Assembly (NCBI GenBank): GCA_900752425.1
Contig: CAADVE010000243.1
Coordinates: forward strand, 1-15,643
Direction of reading: 5' to 3'
DNA length: 15,643 nucleotides
Origin: an uncultured Collinsella sp.
GTDB lineage: Bacteria > Actinomycetota > Coriobacteriia > Coriobacteriales > Coriobacteriaceae
Part shown: piece after piece, positions 6,292 through 12,943 of the stretch
Layout of the letters: each line of letters begins with the position of its first letter
Numbering within the stretch: the stretch's first letter is position 1
The notes under the pieces: model-generated
Database searches by the model: none
What the model saw: only the letters and a program-made list of their open reading frames with translations
Told to the model about the DNA's origin: nothing
Made by a program: the position numbers and the translations under genes

Positions 6292-6693
6292 CTATTCCTT
6301 TTGCGTAATCATGATGGCTGTTGGCGTTATGAGGGCGGGCAGCTTTGTGGGATCGGGATCGCTGCTGGTGTTGACGGTGCAGGTTACGTCAACGTAGACA
6401 CCTTCTTTGATGGCTCCGACTTCTGCCTTCTTACCATCCTGATCCTTAATGGGGATGGTTGAATCGATTTTGAAGTTGAGGTGCAGCGGTGCGGATTGGA
6501 ATTGCTCGCTTGCGATAACGAAGCGGCCTTCGCTTGCCCCGCTGGCGGAAGGGTGATACACAGCAACGACTTCGCCCCGCAAGGAAAGGTCTTTCGAAAA
6601 GGGAATGTCCTTCCAGAAAAAGCCGAGCAAAGCGGCTGCTATAAGGACAAGGGGGACGAGGATGGTTAGGAAACGTTTGGACTGATTCTTCAT
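6292..6693 (-). CDS. Membrane-anchored small extracytoplasmic protein, possibly OB-fold (DUF3221-like)
   Basis: 133 residues from ATG 6693, with GAGGTG at 6705-6700 six bases upstream; a GTG at 6702 overlaps that site and is rejected. A basic N-terminus (KNQSKR) is followed by one hydrophobic segment (8-27, FLTILVPLVLIAAALLGFFW). The outer domain begins LSLRGEVVAVY, continues with GRFVIASE, then KEGVYVDVTCTV and ends LPALITPTAIMITQ. That arrangement (regulated strand, E/G turn, KxGxxVxV strand, final strand) is what small OB-fold proteins of the YobA/DUF3221 kind look like, but the assignment is tentative. It is the first gene of the minus-strand block and has a promoter-like sequence with an overlapping palindrome just upstream. 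The gap to the next gene (51 bases) holds an extra AAAGGAG with no ATG behind it. Confidence 0.7.
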   Translation of the reverse strand: MKNQSKRFLTILVPLVLIAAALLGFFWKDIPFSKDLSLRGEVVAVYHPSASGASEGRFVIASEQFQSAPLHLNFKIDSTIPIKDQDGKKAEVGAIKEGVYVDVTCTVNTSSDPDPTKLPALITPTAIMITQKE

Positions 6694-6711
6694 TTCAATC
6701 ACCTCACGTTG

Positions 6712-6743
6712 ATAATACCAAAATATATTGCAAACACAATATA
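6712..6743 (-). promoter_or_regulatory. Promoter and overlapping operator-like palindrome of the minus-strand block
   Basis: On the minus strand TTGTGT (6739-6734), a 16-base spacer and TATTAT (6717-6712) form a sigma-70-like promoter. A perfect 7-bp inverted repeat, TATATTG (6724-6730) / CAATATA (6737-6743) with six bases between, overlaps the -35 box and spacer, the usual position for a repressor site. The start point would lie close to the ribosome site, giving a very short leader, so a start further upstream is also possible. Confidence 0.4.
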
Positions 6744-6808
6744 AAATATTAACTGCGATAAATTGAGTAAAAAAAGAGCATATGAAGTTGCTCGATTCTG
6801 GGTGAGCC

Positions 6809-7013
6809 TGGACAGTTAGTTCAGATACGTATAAATCCGAGGCGGTTCAGCATGCGTTTTGAGCTGTTTTGGGATGGGGAAGGGGTTCGGATGGGAGTCT
6901 AGAAGGGGGAACGAGTCGGTCGTGCAGCCCCCGGGGCGGCCAAATTGGCTGGAATGATGACGTCTGAACACGACCAGGCTCGCAGAATTATACGTATCTG
7001 AACTAGCTGTCCA
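6809..7013. repeat. 205-bp element bounded by 26-bp inverted repeats (inverton, MITE or structured RNA candidate)
   Basis: This fills most of the 419-base gene-free stretch between the divergent genes at 6693 and 7122. The left arm 6809-6834 begins TGGACAGTTAGTTCAG and ends ATACGTATAA. The right arm 6988-7013 is its reverse complement with one difference (T6816 opposite G7006, a G-U pair in plus-strand RNA). 153 bases lie between. Pairing continues inward: CGAG (6838-6841) with CTCG (6979-6982), and GTTCAG (6845-6850) with CTGAAC (6964-6969). Each arm contains a promoter-like TGGACA-N15-TATAA(A/T) pointing inward. There is no open frame of note inside and no clear target duplication. The remaining ~108 bases to ligA show only a possible extended -10 (TGGTACTCT, 7078-7086). 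Confidence 0.75.
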
Positions 7014-7121
7014 CCCCGGTCTGGCGGCTGCCGATTCGGTGCGGTTCGAGACCGCTATTCGGCCTCATTGCGACCGGTGGTACTCTAGTATCCGTTTGAA
7101 ATCGAGCGAAGGAGTGCCGCT

Positions 7122-9350
7122 ATGGAGCAATCGAGCCTGTTTGGTGACGGCGTGGACATCGATACCGAAACGCCCGCGAGTGCGGATGCCGCTGCGCCGA
7201 CCGACGCCCGTGCCCAGGCGGCAGCGCGCGCGGCCGAGCTGCGTCACGAGCTCGATTACCACGCCTATCGCTACTACATGCTCGATGCGCCCGAGATCAC
7301 GGATGCCGCCTTCGACAAAATGCTCGTTGAGCTGCAGGAAATCGAGGCGACCTACCCCGACCTGGTGACGCCCGACAGCTACACCCAACGCGTGGGCGGG
7401 TACGTGAGCGAGCAGTTTACGCCGGTCACGCATATGGCGCGCATGTATTCCATGGACGATGCCATGGATCTGGACGAACTTGACGCGTGGCTCCAACGAA
7501 CCGAGGATGCGCTCGGCGCAGGTAGCGTCACCTATACCTGCGAGCTTAAGATTGACGGTCTGGGCGTGGCGCTTACCTACCAAAACGGCACCTTCGTGCG
7601 CGCGGCCACGCGCGGCGATGGCACCACGGGCGAGGACGTATCGCTCAATGTGCGTACCATCAAGGATGTGCCCATGCACCTGTCCGAGCCGGCGCTCACT
7701 CATATGGGCGCCGACCGCGAGCGCACCATTGAGGTACGCGGCGAGGTCTACATGCCCAAGGGCAGCTTTGTTCGCCTGAATGAAGAGGCCGATGCCGAGG
7801 GACGCGACCCCTTCGCCAACCCGCGCAACGCTGCTGCAGGATCCTTACGCCAAAAGGATCCCAAGGTTACGGCGCGTCGCGACCTCGCTACTTTTATCTA
7901 CGCCATCGCCGATACCGACCCGCTGCACGTTCACAGCCAGCGAGAGTTTCTGGACTGGCTGCGCAGCGCCGGCTTTAGCGTCAACCCCAACGTGGCACGC
8001 TGCGCCACGCCGGCCGAGGTTCACGAGTTCTGCGCCCAGGCGCTTGAGCACCGCGGTGACCTGGACTACGACATCGACGGCGTGGTTGTAAAGGTCGACA
8101 GCTTCCAGCAGCAGCTCGACCTGGGCTTTACCGCCCGCGCGCCGCGCTGGGCCATTGCCTTTAAGTTCCCGCCCGAGGAAAAGCAGACCGTCCTGCGCGA
8201 GATTCGCATCCAGGTGGGTCGCACCGGTGTGCTCACGCCGGTCGCCGAGTTCGACCCGGTGACGGTCGCCGGCTCCACCATCGCGCGCGCCACGCTGCAC
8301 AATATCGACGAGATCCGTCGCAAAAACGTGCGCGAGGGCGACACCATCATCGTGCACAAGGCAGGCGACGTAATCCCCGAGGTCGTGGGCCCGGTGCTCG
8401 ATAAGCGCCCGGCCGATTCGGTCGACTGGCACATGCCCGAGGTCTGCCCCGTGTGCGGCAGCCCCGTGGTCCATGAGGATGGCGAGGTTGCCTACCGCTG
8501 CGTGTCCATCGACTGCCCCGCGCAGCTCAAGGAGCGCCTGCTCCACTGGGTGAGCCGCGGCTGCATGGACGTCGACGGCCTGGGCGACGAAATCGTCGAC
8601 AAGATGATCGCTGCCGACCTGATCCACGATGTCGCGGACTTCTACCAGCTCACGGTCGACGATATCGCCGGCCTGGACACGGGGCGCACCTATGCCAGCT
8701 CCAACAGCAAAAAGGGCGTCAAGAAGGGCGATCCCATTCCGGTAGGCCTCAAGACGGCCGAGAAAATCATCGCCGAGCTCAACAAGTCCAAGAGCCAGCC
8801 GCTCGGCCGCGTGCTGTTTGCCCTGGGCATCCGCCACGTAGGAAAGAGTGTGGGCGAGGTCATTGCCGAGCGATTCCTGTCGATTGACAGGCTCATCTTG
8901 GCGAGCGAAGAGGACATCGCCGAGTGCGAGGGCATCGGTCCCAAGATTGCGGCGAGCGTCAAGCAGTTCCTGGCCGTGCCCGAGAACCTTGCCGTGCTGG
9001 AGCGCCTGCGCCAGGCGGGCCTGTCGCTCGAGGTCGACTTGGGCGCCGCACACGCGCAAGCCGCAGCCGACGCTGGCGTGGCAGGCGAGTTCGCCGACGC
9101 ACAGCCGCTTGCGGGTCTGACCTTCGTGCTCACCGGCACCCTCGTCAACCGCACGCGTGACGAGGCGGGCGCGGCGCTCAAGGTGCTTGGCGCCAAGGTT
9201 TCGGGCAGTGTGTCAAAGAAGACGAGCTATCTGGTCGCCGGCCCCAAAGCGGGCTCCAAGCTCACCAAGGCCGAGCAGCTGGGCGTACCCGTACTGGACG
9301 AGGACGCACTCGAGCAGATCTTGGCGACTGGTCAGGTGCCCCAGGCTTAG
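7122..9350 (+). CDS. ligA: NAD-dependent DNA ligase
   Basis: 742 residues from ATG 7122, with GAAGGAG at 7108-7114. It seals nicks in replication and repair, using NAD+ to form a ligase-AMP intermediate on Lys143 of ELKIDG. Domain order: Ia (about 35-95, HELDYHAYRYYMLDAPEITD), adenylation domain (to ~323, with RGDGTTGEDV, EVRGEVYMP, NPRNAAAGSLRQKDP and DIDGVVVKV), OB fold (~325-420, VGRTGVLTPVAEF), a four-cysteine zinc finger (Cys442, 445, 460, 465), helix-hairpin-helix region (~475-630, LGIRHVG and CEGIGPKIA) and a C-terminal BRCT domain (~663-740, FVLTGTL). It is about 70 residues longer than the usual ~670. The excess lies in an acidic-alanine N-terminal extension of ~30 residues, a lysine-rich insertion near 518-540, and a linker before BRCT. 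All key motifs are intact. It is a single gene, closed by the hairpin at 9370-9409. Confidence 0.98.
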   Translation: MEQSSLFGDGVDIDTETPASADAAAPTDARAQAAARAAELRHELDYHAYRYYMLDAPEITDAAFDKMLVELQEIEATYPDLVTPDSYTQRVGGYVSEQFTPVTHMARMYSMDDAMDLDELDAWLQRTEDALGAGSVTYTCELKIDGLGVALTYQNGTFVRAATRGDGTTGEDVSLNVRTIKDVPMHLSEPALTHMGADRERTIEVRGEVYMPKGSFVRLNEEADAEGRDPFANPRNAAAGSLRQKDPKVTARRDLATFIYAIADTDPLHVHSQREFLDWLRSAGFSVNPNVARCATPAEVHEFCAQALEHRGDLDYDIDGVVVKVDSFQQQLDLGFTARAPRWAIAFKFPPEEKQTVLREIRIQVGRTGVLTPVAEFDPVTVAGSTIARATLHNIDEIRRKNVREGDTIIVHKAGDVIPEVVGPVLDKRPADSVDWHMPEVCPVCGSPVVHEDGEVAYRCVSIDCPAQLKERLLHWVSRGCMDVDGLGDEIVDKMIAADLIHDVADFYQLTVDDIAGLDTGRTYASSNSKKGVKKGDPIPVGLKTAEKIIAELNKSKSQPLGRVLFALGIRHVGKSVGEVIAERFLSIDRLILASEEDIAECEGIGPKIAASVKQFLAVPENLAVLERLRQAGLSLEVDLGAAHAQAAADAGVAGEFADAQPLAGLTFVLTGTLVNRTRDEAGAALKVLGAKVSGSVSKKTSYLVAGPKAGSKLTKAEQLGVPVLDEDALEQILATGQVPQA

Positions 9351-9369
9351 TGCATCAATAGTCAAATTG

Positions 9370-9409
9370 AAGAACCTCCCGGAAGCACGATGCCTTTCGG
9401 GAGGTTCTT
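9370..9409 (+). terminator. Terminator-like hairpin after ligA
   Basis: A perfect 12-bp stem, AAGAACCTCCCG (9370-9381) / CGGGAGGTTCTT (9398-9409), has a 16-base loop. The tail is ACTTTG, so the U-run is poor; in the minus direction CAATTTGAC follows. It lies 20 bases after the ligA stop and may serve both ligA and transcription arriving from the MATE side. Confidence 0.65.
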
Positions 9410-9500
9410 ACTTTGCCGGAACAACCGGCACCGTGATCTGCGTCACATAGGTCGCGGGGTCGTCGCTGATGATGTCGTCGATGAGGGCGATTTCGCGTCG
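9408..9500 (-). pseudogene. C-terminal remnant of an unidentified protein-coding gene
   Basis: On the minus strand one frame reads RREIALIDDIISDDPATYV, then TQITVPVVPAK and TAA at 9410-9408. Codons are those of the local high-GC genes. The frame is closed by TGA at 9524-9522, inside the end of the MATE gene, and has no start codon, so it cannot be a complete gene. The MATE stop (9508-9506) is in a different frame. The stop codon overlaps the hairpin at 9370-9409, suggesting that the hairpin once ended this gene as well. The family is not recognised. Confidence 0.35.
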
Positions 9501-9505
9501 CCCCG

Positions 9506-10852
9506 CTATGCTGCCAACTTGTCAAAAGCCCCTCGCCGGTTGAGTACGGTAAACGCGACAACACAGATGACCGCCGACAGAATTGACCCGCACGGCGAAG
9601 CGATGCCCATGGGAAACAGCGTGTCGGAATAGGCGTTCGACAGCAGCCACGCACCGGGCACGCGAATGAGCGCCACGGCCAGCACGTTGTGCGCAAAGCC
9701 GATGTAGCTCTTGCCGTACGCAGCGAAAAAGCCACTAAAGCAAATGTGGATGCCGGCAAAGATCGCGTCAAAAATGTAGCTGCGCATATAGCCGGTACCG
9801 GCCGCGACCACTGCGGGGTCCTTGGCAAAAAAGCCGATAAACGCCGGTGCCACTAGCCACATCAGCACCGTGATCAGGCAGCCGTACACCACCGAAATCG
9901 TCATGGCGTCCTTGAGCACCTGACGTGCACGATCGCCCTTGCCCGCGCCGGCATTTTGCGCCGTGAGCGCGCTGACGGTGGCACCCATGGAACTCGGCAC
10001 AATAAACAAAAAGCTGATCATCTTTTCGACCAAGCCCACGGCGGCGGCGTCGACGAGCCCTCGGTGGTTGGCGATGACGGTGATAAACATAAACGCCACC
10101 TGGATGCAGCCGTCCTGCACGGCCACGGGCACGCCGATCTTAAGAATGCTGCCGAGCATCTCGGGCTGGGGGCGCAGGTCGCTGCGCTTAACGTGGATGT
10201 TCGTGCGGCGGCTCTTGAGCCACACGAGTGCGAGGGCAACGCTGGCCGTCTGGGCGGTTACCGTGCCGAGCGCCGCGCCCACGGGGCCAAGCCCCATGTG
10301 GCCGATAAACAGAAAGTCGAGTGCGATGTTGATGATGCATGCCACGCCAATCACGTACATAGGCGAGCGTGAATCGCCCAGTCCGCGAAAGATGGCCGAG
10401 AGGATGTTGTATGCGGCGATAAACGGAATGCCGACAAAGCAGATACGCAGGTAGGCGGCGGTGCCTTCGACCGCCTCGGGCGGCGTGCCAATGAGTGCCA
10501 CGATCTGCGGGCACAGTGCGAGCAGGACAGCGGCCAGTGCCACCGAGACACCCATAAAGAGCGTGATGGTATTGCCGATGGCGGTCTCGGCGCGATCGAA
10601 GCGACGCGAGCCCACGGCGTGGCCGACGATGACCGTCGTCCCCATGGCCAGGCCCACGAGCGTCACGGTAATGATGTAGAGCGTCTGCGCGCCATTGCCC
10701 ACGGCGGTGATGCCGGCGGCGCCGCTAAACTGCCCCATCATGTACAGGTCGGCCATGCCGTAGAGCATCTGCAAAAAGTACGAGAGCATATAGGGCAGGG
10801 CAAAGACCGCGATGGTCTTGAGGACATTGCCGCGTGTGAGGTCGTGTTCCAT
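9506..10852 (-). CDS. MATE family multidrug/drug-proton (or Na+) antiporter
   Basis: 448 residues from ATG 10852, the usual length for a MATE exporter; no good ribosome site is seen (GTACCCCGCCC precedes the start). The N-terminus DLTRGNVLKTIAVFALPYML and LQMLYGMADLYMMGQF are the typical first-helix signature of the family. It is followed by repeated hydrophobic segments consistent with 12 helices in two six-helix halves, the second beginning near ILKIGVPVAVQDGCIQV. RGLGDSRSPM after helix 5 and GAAVGALGTV-like glycine/alanine turns are also typical. It exports cationic compounds against an ion gradient at the cytoplasmic membrane; the substrate cannot be told. It is divergent from the ABC exporter pair across a 261-base region, and its 3' end is followed by the remnant at 9408-9500. 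Confidence 0.95.
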   Translation of the reverse strand: MEHDLTRGNVLKTIAVFALPYMLSYFLQMLYGMADLYMMGQFSGAAGITAVGNGAQTLYIITVTLVGLAMGTTVIVGHAVGSRRFDRAETAIGNTITLFMGVSVALAAVLLALCPQIVALIGTPPEAVEGTAAYLRICFVGIPFIAAYNILSAIFRGLGDSRSPMYVIGVACIINIALDFLFIGHMGLGPVGAALGTVTAQTASVALALVWLKSRRTNIHVKRSDLRPQPEMLGSILKIGVPVAVQDGCIQVAFMFITVIANHRGLVDAAAVGLVEKMISFLFIVPSSMGATVSALTAQNAGAGKGDRARQVLKDAMTISVVYGCLITVLMWLVAPAFIGFFAKDPAVVAAGTGYMRSYIFDAIFAGIHICFSGFFAAYGKSYIGFAHNVLAVALIRVPGAWLLSNAYSDTLFPMGIASPCGSILSAVICVVAFTVLNRRGAFDKLAA

Positions 10853-10961
10853 GGGCGGGGTACTTTCTGGCTTGGTTCGTTTAGCTACCAGTGTAGTGAA
10901 AACCCTATAACGATTGTAGAGTCAAGGTTTGTGTTGGCAGTGGGGCGAAATAAGTCGCGCG

Positions 10962-11059
10962 CACCATTATTCCGAGTGAATATGGACACACGTCACGAGA
11001 ACTCGCCGCCGGCGCTAACCTTGCAGAAAACGATTTCGGAATACTTGACACCATTATTC
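10962..11059. promoter_or_regulatory. Twice-repeated CACCATTATTC motif, candidate operator pair
   Basis: The 11-mer CACCATTATTC occurs at 10962-10972 and again at 11049-11059, 87 bases apart. The first copy extends into a dyad TATTC (10968-10972), CGAGT, GAATA (10978-10982). The second copy lies in the spacer of the ABC promoter, forming ATTATT (11053-11058), eight bases, AATAAT (11067-11072). The location between two divergent exporter genes suits a regulator-binding pair; no regulator gene is adjacent. Confidence 0.4.
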
Positions 11060-11072
11060 GGCGCGCAATAAT
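11045..11072 (+). promoter_or_regulatory. Sigma-70-type promoter of the ABC exporter operon
   Basis: TTGACA (11045-11050), a 16-base spacer and AATAAT (11067-11072) form the best promoter match in the window. The predicted start is near 11079, about 35 bases before GTG 11114, with GGGGG at 11099-11103 as ribosome site. The spacer contains the CACCATTATTC repeat. Confidence 0.7.
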
Positions 11073-11113
11073 ACGTGCGTTTGCGAACAACGTTTGATGG
11101 GGGTTGAACCTGC

Positions 11114-12943
11114 GTGCGCAATCTCAAAATACTGTTTTCCTATCTAGGGGCATACCGTCGCGATGCCATCCTCGGCGTGTTCTTTGTGTCGGTCGAGACG
11201 GTGCTTGAGCTGTTTATCCCGGTCATCATGGCCAACATCATCGATGTGGGCGTGCCTGCGTGTGATATCAACTACATGCTGCTACAGGGTGCGTACATGT
11301 TGGTGTGCGCTGCGCTTTCGCTGGTACTGGGCTTGGGTTATGCCCGCACGTCCGCCCGCGTTGCCTCGGGCCTAGGCGCTAACCTGCGCGAGGCCGAGTA
11401 CAAAAAGATTCAAACGCTCGCCTTTGGCAACCTGGACAACTACGACGCCAGCTCGCTCGTCACCCGCATGACCACGGACATCACCGTTATCCAAAATGCT
11501 GTGGGCAACGGCTTTCGCCCTATGGTGCGCGGCCCGGTGACGCTTATCGTCGGCCTTATCTACGCGCTGATGCTGTCGCGCCCGCTCGCCACCGTCTTTG
11601 CGATCATCTTGCCTGTGCTGGCAATCGTACTGGGCGTCATCACCTATCGCGTCAGTCCGCTCTACCGCCAACTCCAGACCTCGATGGACCACCTCAACGG
11701 CGTGGTACAGGAGGACCTCACCGCCGTGCGTGCCGTCAAGGCCTACGTTCGTACCGAGCACGAGGAGGCCAAGTTCGACACCGTCAATATCGAGCTCGCG
11801 CGCACTGCGACGAAGACCTTTGGCAACGCGGTGCTCAACCTGCCGGTGTTTCAGCTGTCGATGTACGTGGCTGCGCTCTCCATCCTGTGGATTGGCGGCC
11901 GCATGATTCTCGCCGGCAAGCTGGGCGTGGGCTCGCTCACGGGCTTTATGAGCTACGTGCTGCTGATCATGAACTCGCTTATGATGATTTCCAATGTGTT
12001 TTTGCTGCTCACGCGCGCTCTTACGAGTGTGGGCCGTATCGCCGAGGTGCTCGATGAGGAGCCCTTTATCGCCAACCCCGCGGGAGACCTCGCGACTGCG
12101 GCGCCAGCGGACGGCAGTATCGAATTTCGCGACGTTTCCTTTAAATACCGCGCGGATGCAGCCGAGGATGTGCTCGAGCATATCGACCTTCGCATCGAGA
12201 GCGGCTCGACGGTGGGCATCCTCGGCGGCACGGGCTCGGGCAAGAGCTCGCTTGTGCAGCTGATTGCGCGCCTGTACGACGCCACCGAAGGCGCCGTGCT
12301 TGTGGGCGGGCGCGACGTGCGCGACTACGACCTCGCGACTCTACGCGACGCCGTGGGCATTGTGCTGCAAAAGAATGTGCTGTTTACGGGTACCGTGCGC
12401 GAGAACCTGCAGTGGGGCAATCCGCAGGCGTCGGACGATGAGCTCCTCGCGGCTTGCCGCGCGGTGTGCGTGGACGAGTTCCTCGATCGCATCGGCGGGC
12501 TGGACGGCGAGTTGGGCCAAGGCGGCGCCGGTGTCTCGGGTGGCCAGAAGCAACGTCTGTGCATCGCGCGCACGCTGCTCAAGCATCCGCGCGTGCTCAT
12601 TTTTGACGACTCCACCAGCGCGGTCGATATGGCGACCGACGCTAAGATTCGCGAGCACATCGCTCGGATTTCCGATACGACCGTGCTCATCATCGCCCAG
12701 CGTATCGCGAGCGTCATGGATGCCGATCGCATTGTGGTGTTGGACGACGGTCGTGTCCACGGCGTGGGCACGCACGAGGAGCTGCTGGCGGGCGACAACA
12801 TCTACCAGGAGATTTACGCCTCGCAGATGGAGTTTGCGGGGAACGTGGACGCCGGCGCCGGCAGCGACGATGGCTGCGCAAATGATCCGTTTTCCTCCGT
12901 CCCTGGCGGATCGCCCTTGGAAGGGGGTGAGCGCCATGCCTAA
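11114..12943 (+). CDS. ABC exporter half-transporter with degenerate ATPase site (heterodimer subunit 1)
   Basis: 609 residues from GTG 11114. The transmembrane domain (about 1-310) has six hydrophobic segments; the nucleotide-binding domain runs about 335-575. It carries Walker A GGTGSGKS (371-378), Q-loop Gln419, signature VSGGQ (474-478) and Walker B VLIFDD. The catalytic glutamate is aspartate (Asp499), and the switch histidine is glutamine (Gln529 in IIAQRI). This pattern marks the non-hydrolysing site of heterodimeric multidrug exporters of the TM287/288 or BmrCD kind. The partner gene overlaps its end by eight bases. The C-terminal tail after ~575 is low-complexity and includes NDPFSSVPGG, encoded by the palindromic repeat at 12880-12912. 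Substrate unknown; drug, peptide or lipid are all possible. The promoter is at 11045-11072. Confidence 0.95.
   Translation: MRNLKILFSYLGAYRRDAILGVFFVSVETVLELFIPVIMANIIDVGVPACDINYMLLQGAYMLVCAALSLVLGLGYARTSARVASGLGANLREAEYKKIQTLAFGNLDNYDASSLVTRMTTDITVIQNAVGNGFRPMVRGPVTLIVGLIYALMLSRPLATVFAIILPVLAIVLGVITYRVSPLYRQLQTSMDHLNGVVQEDLTAVRAVKAYVRTEHEEAKFDTVNIELARTATKTFGNAVLNLPVFQLSMYVAALSILWIGGRMILAGKLGVGSLTGFMSYVLLIMNSLMMISNVFLLLTRALTSVGRIAEVLDEEPFIANPAGDLATAAPADGSIEFRDVSFKYRADAAEDVLEHIDLRIESGSTVGILGGTGSGKSSLVQLIARLYDATEGAVLVGGRDVRDYDLATLRDAVGIVLQKNVLFTGTVRENLQWGNPQASDDELLAACRAVCVDEFLDRIGGLDGELGQGGAGVSGGQKQRLCIARTLLKHPRVLIFDDSTSAVDMATDAKIREHIARISDTTVLIIAQRIASVMDADRIVVLDDGRVHGVGTHEELLAGDNIYQEIYASQMEFAGNVDAGAGSDDGCANDPFSSVPGGSPLEGGERHA
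12880..12912. repeat. Palindromic interspersed repeat, copy 2, inside a coding region
   Basis: Here AAAT, GATCCG (12884-12889), a 17-base spacer TTTTCCTCCGTCCCTGG and CGGATC (12907-12912) lie in frame within the 3' end of the first ABC gene and encode NDPFSSVPGGS. The layout and spacer length are the same as copy 1 at 5004-5036, in opposite orientation. Confidence 0.7.

Noticed and set aside
6800..7025. Target-site duplication flanking the inverted-repeat element
   Set aside because: The bases outside the arms (GGGTGAGCC and CCCCGGTC) show no direct repeat, so transposition is not directly supported.
10905..11090. 61-codon minus-strand frame in the MATE-ABC control region
   Set aside because: No ribosome site, no recognisable features, and it covers the strong plus-strand promoter and repeats.
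12264..12935. Upstream extension of the second ABC gene's frame
   Set aside because: It overlaps the ATPase domain of the first ABC gene in another frame, with an arginine/serine-rich translation; ATG 12936 with AAGGGGG gives a normal N-terminus.
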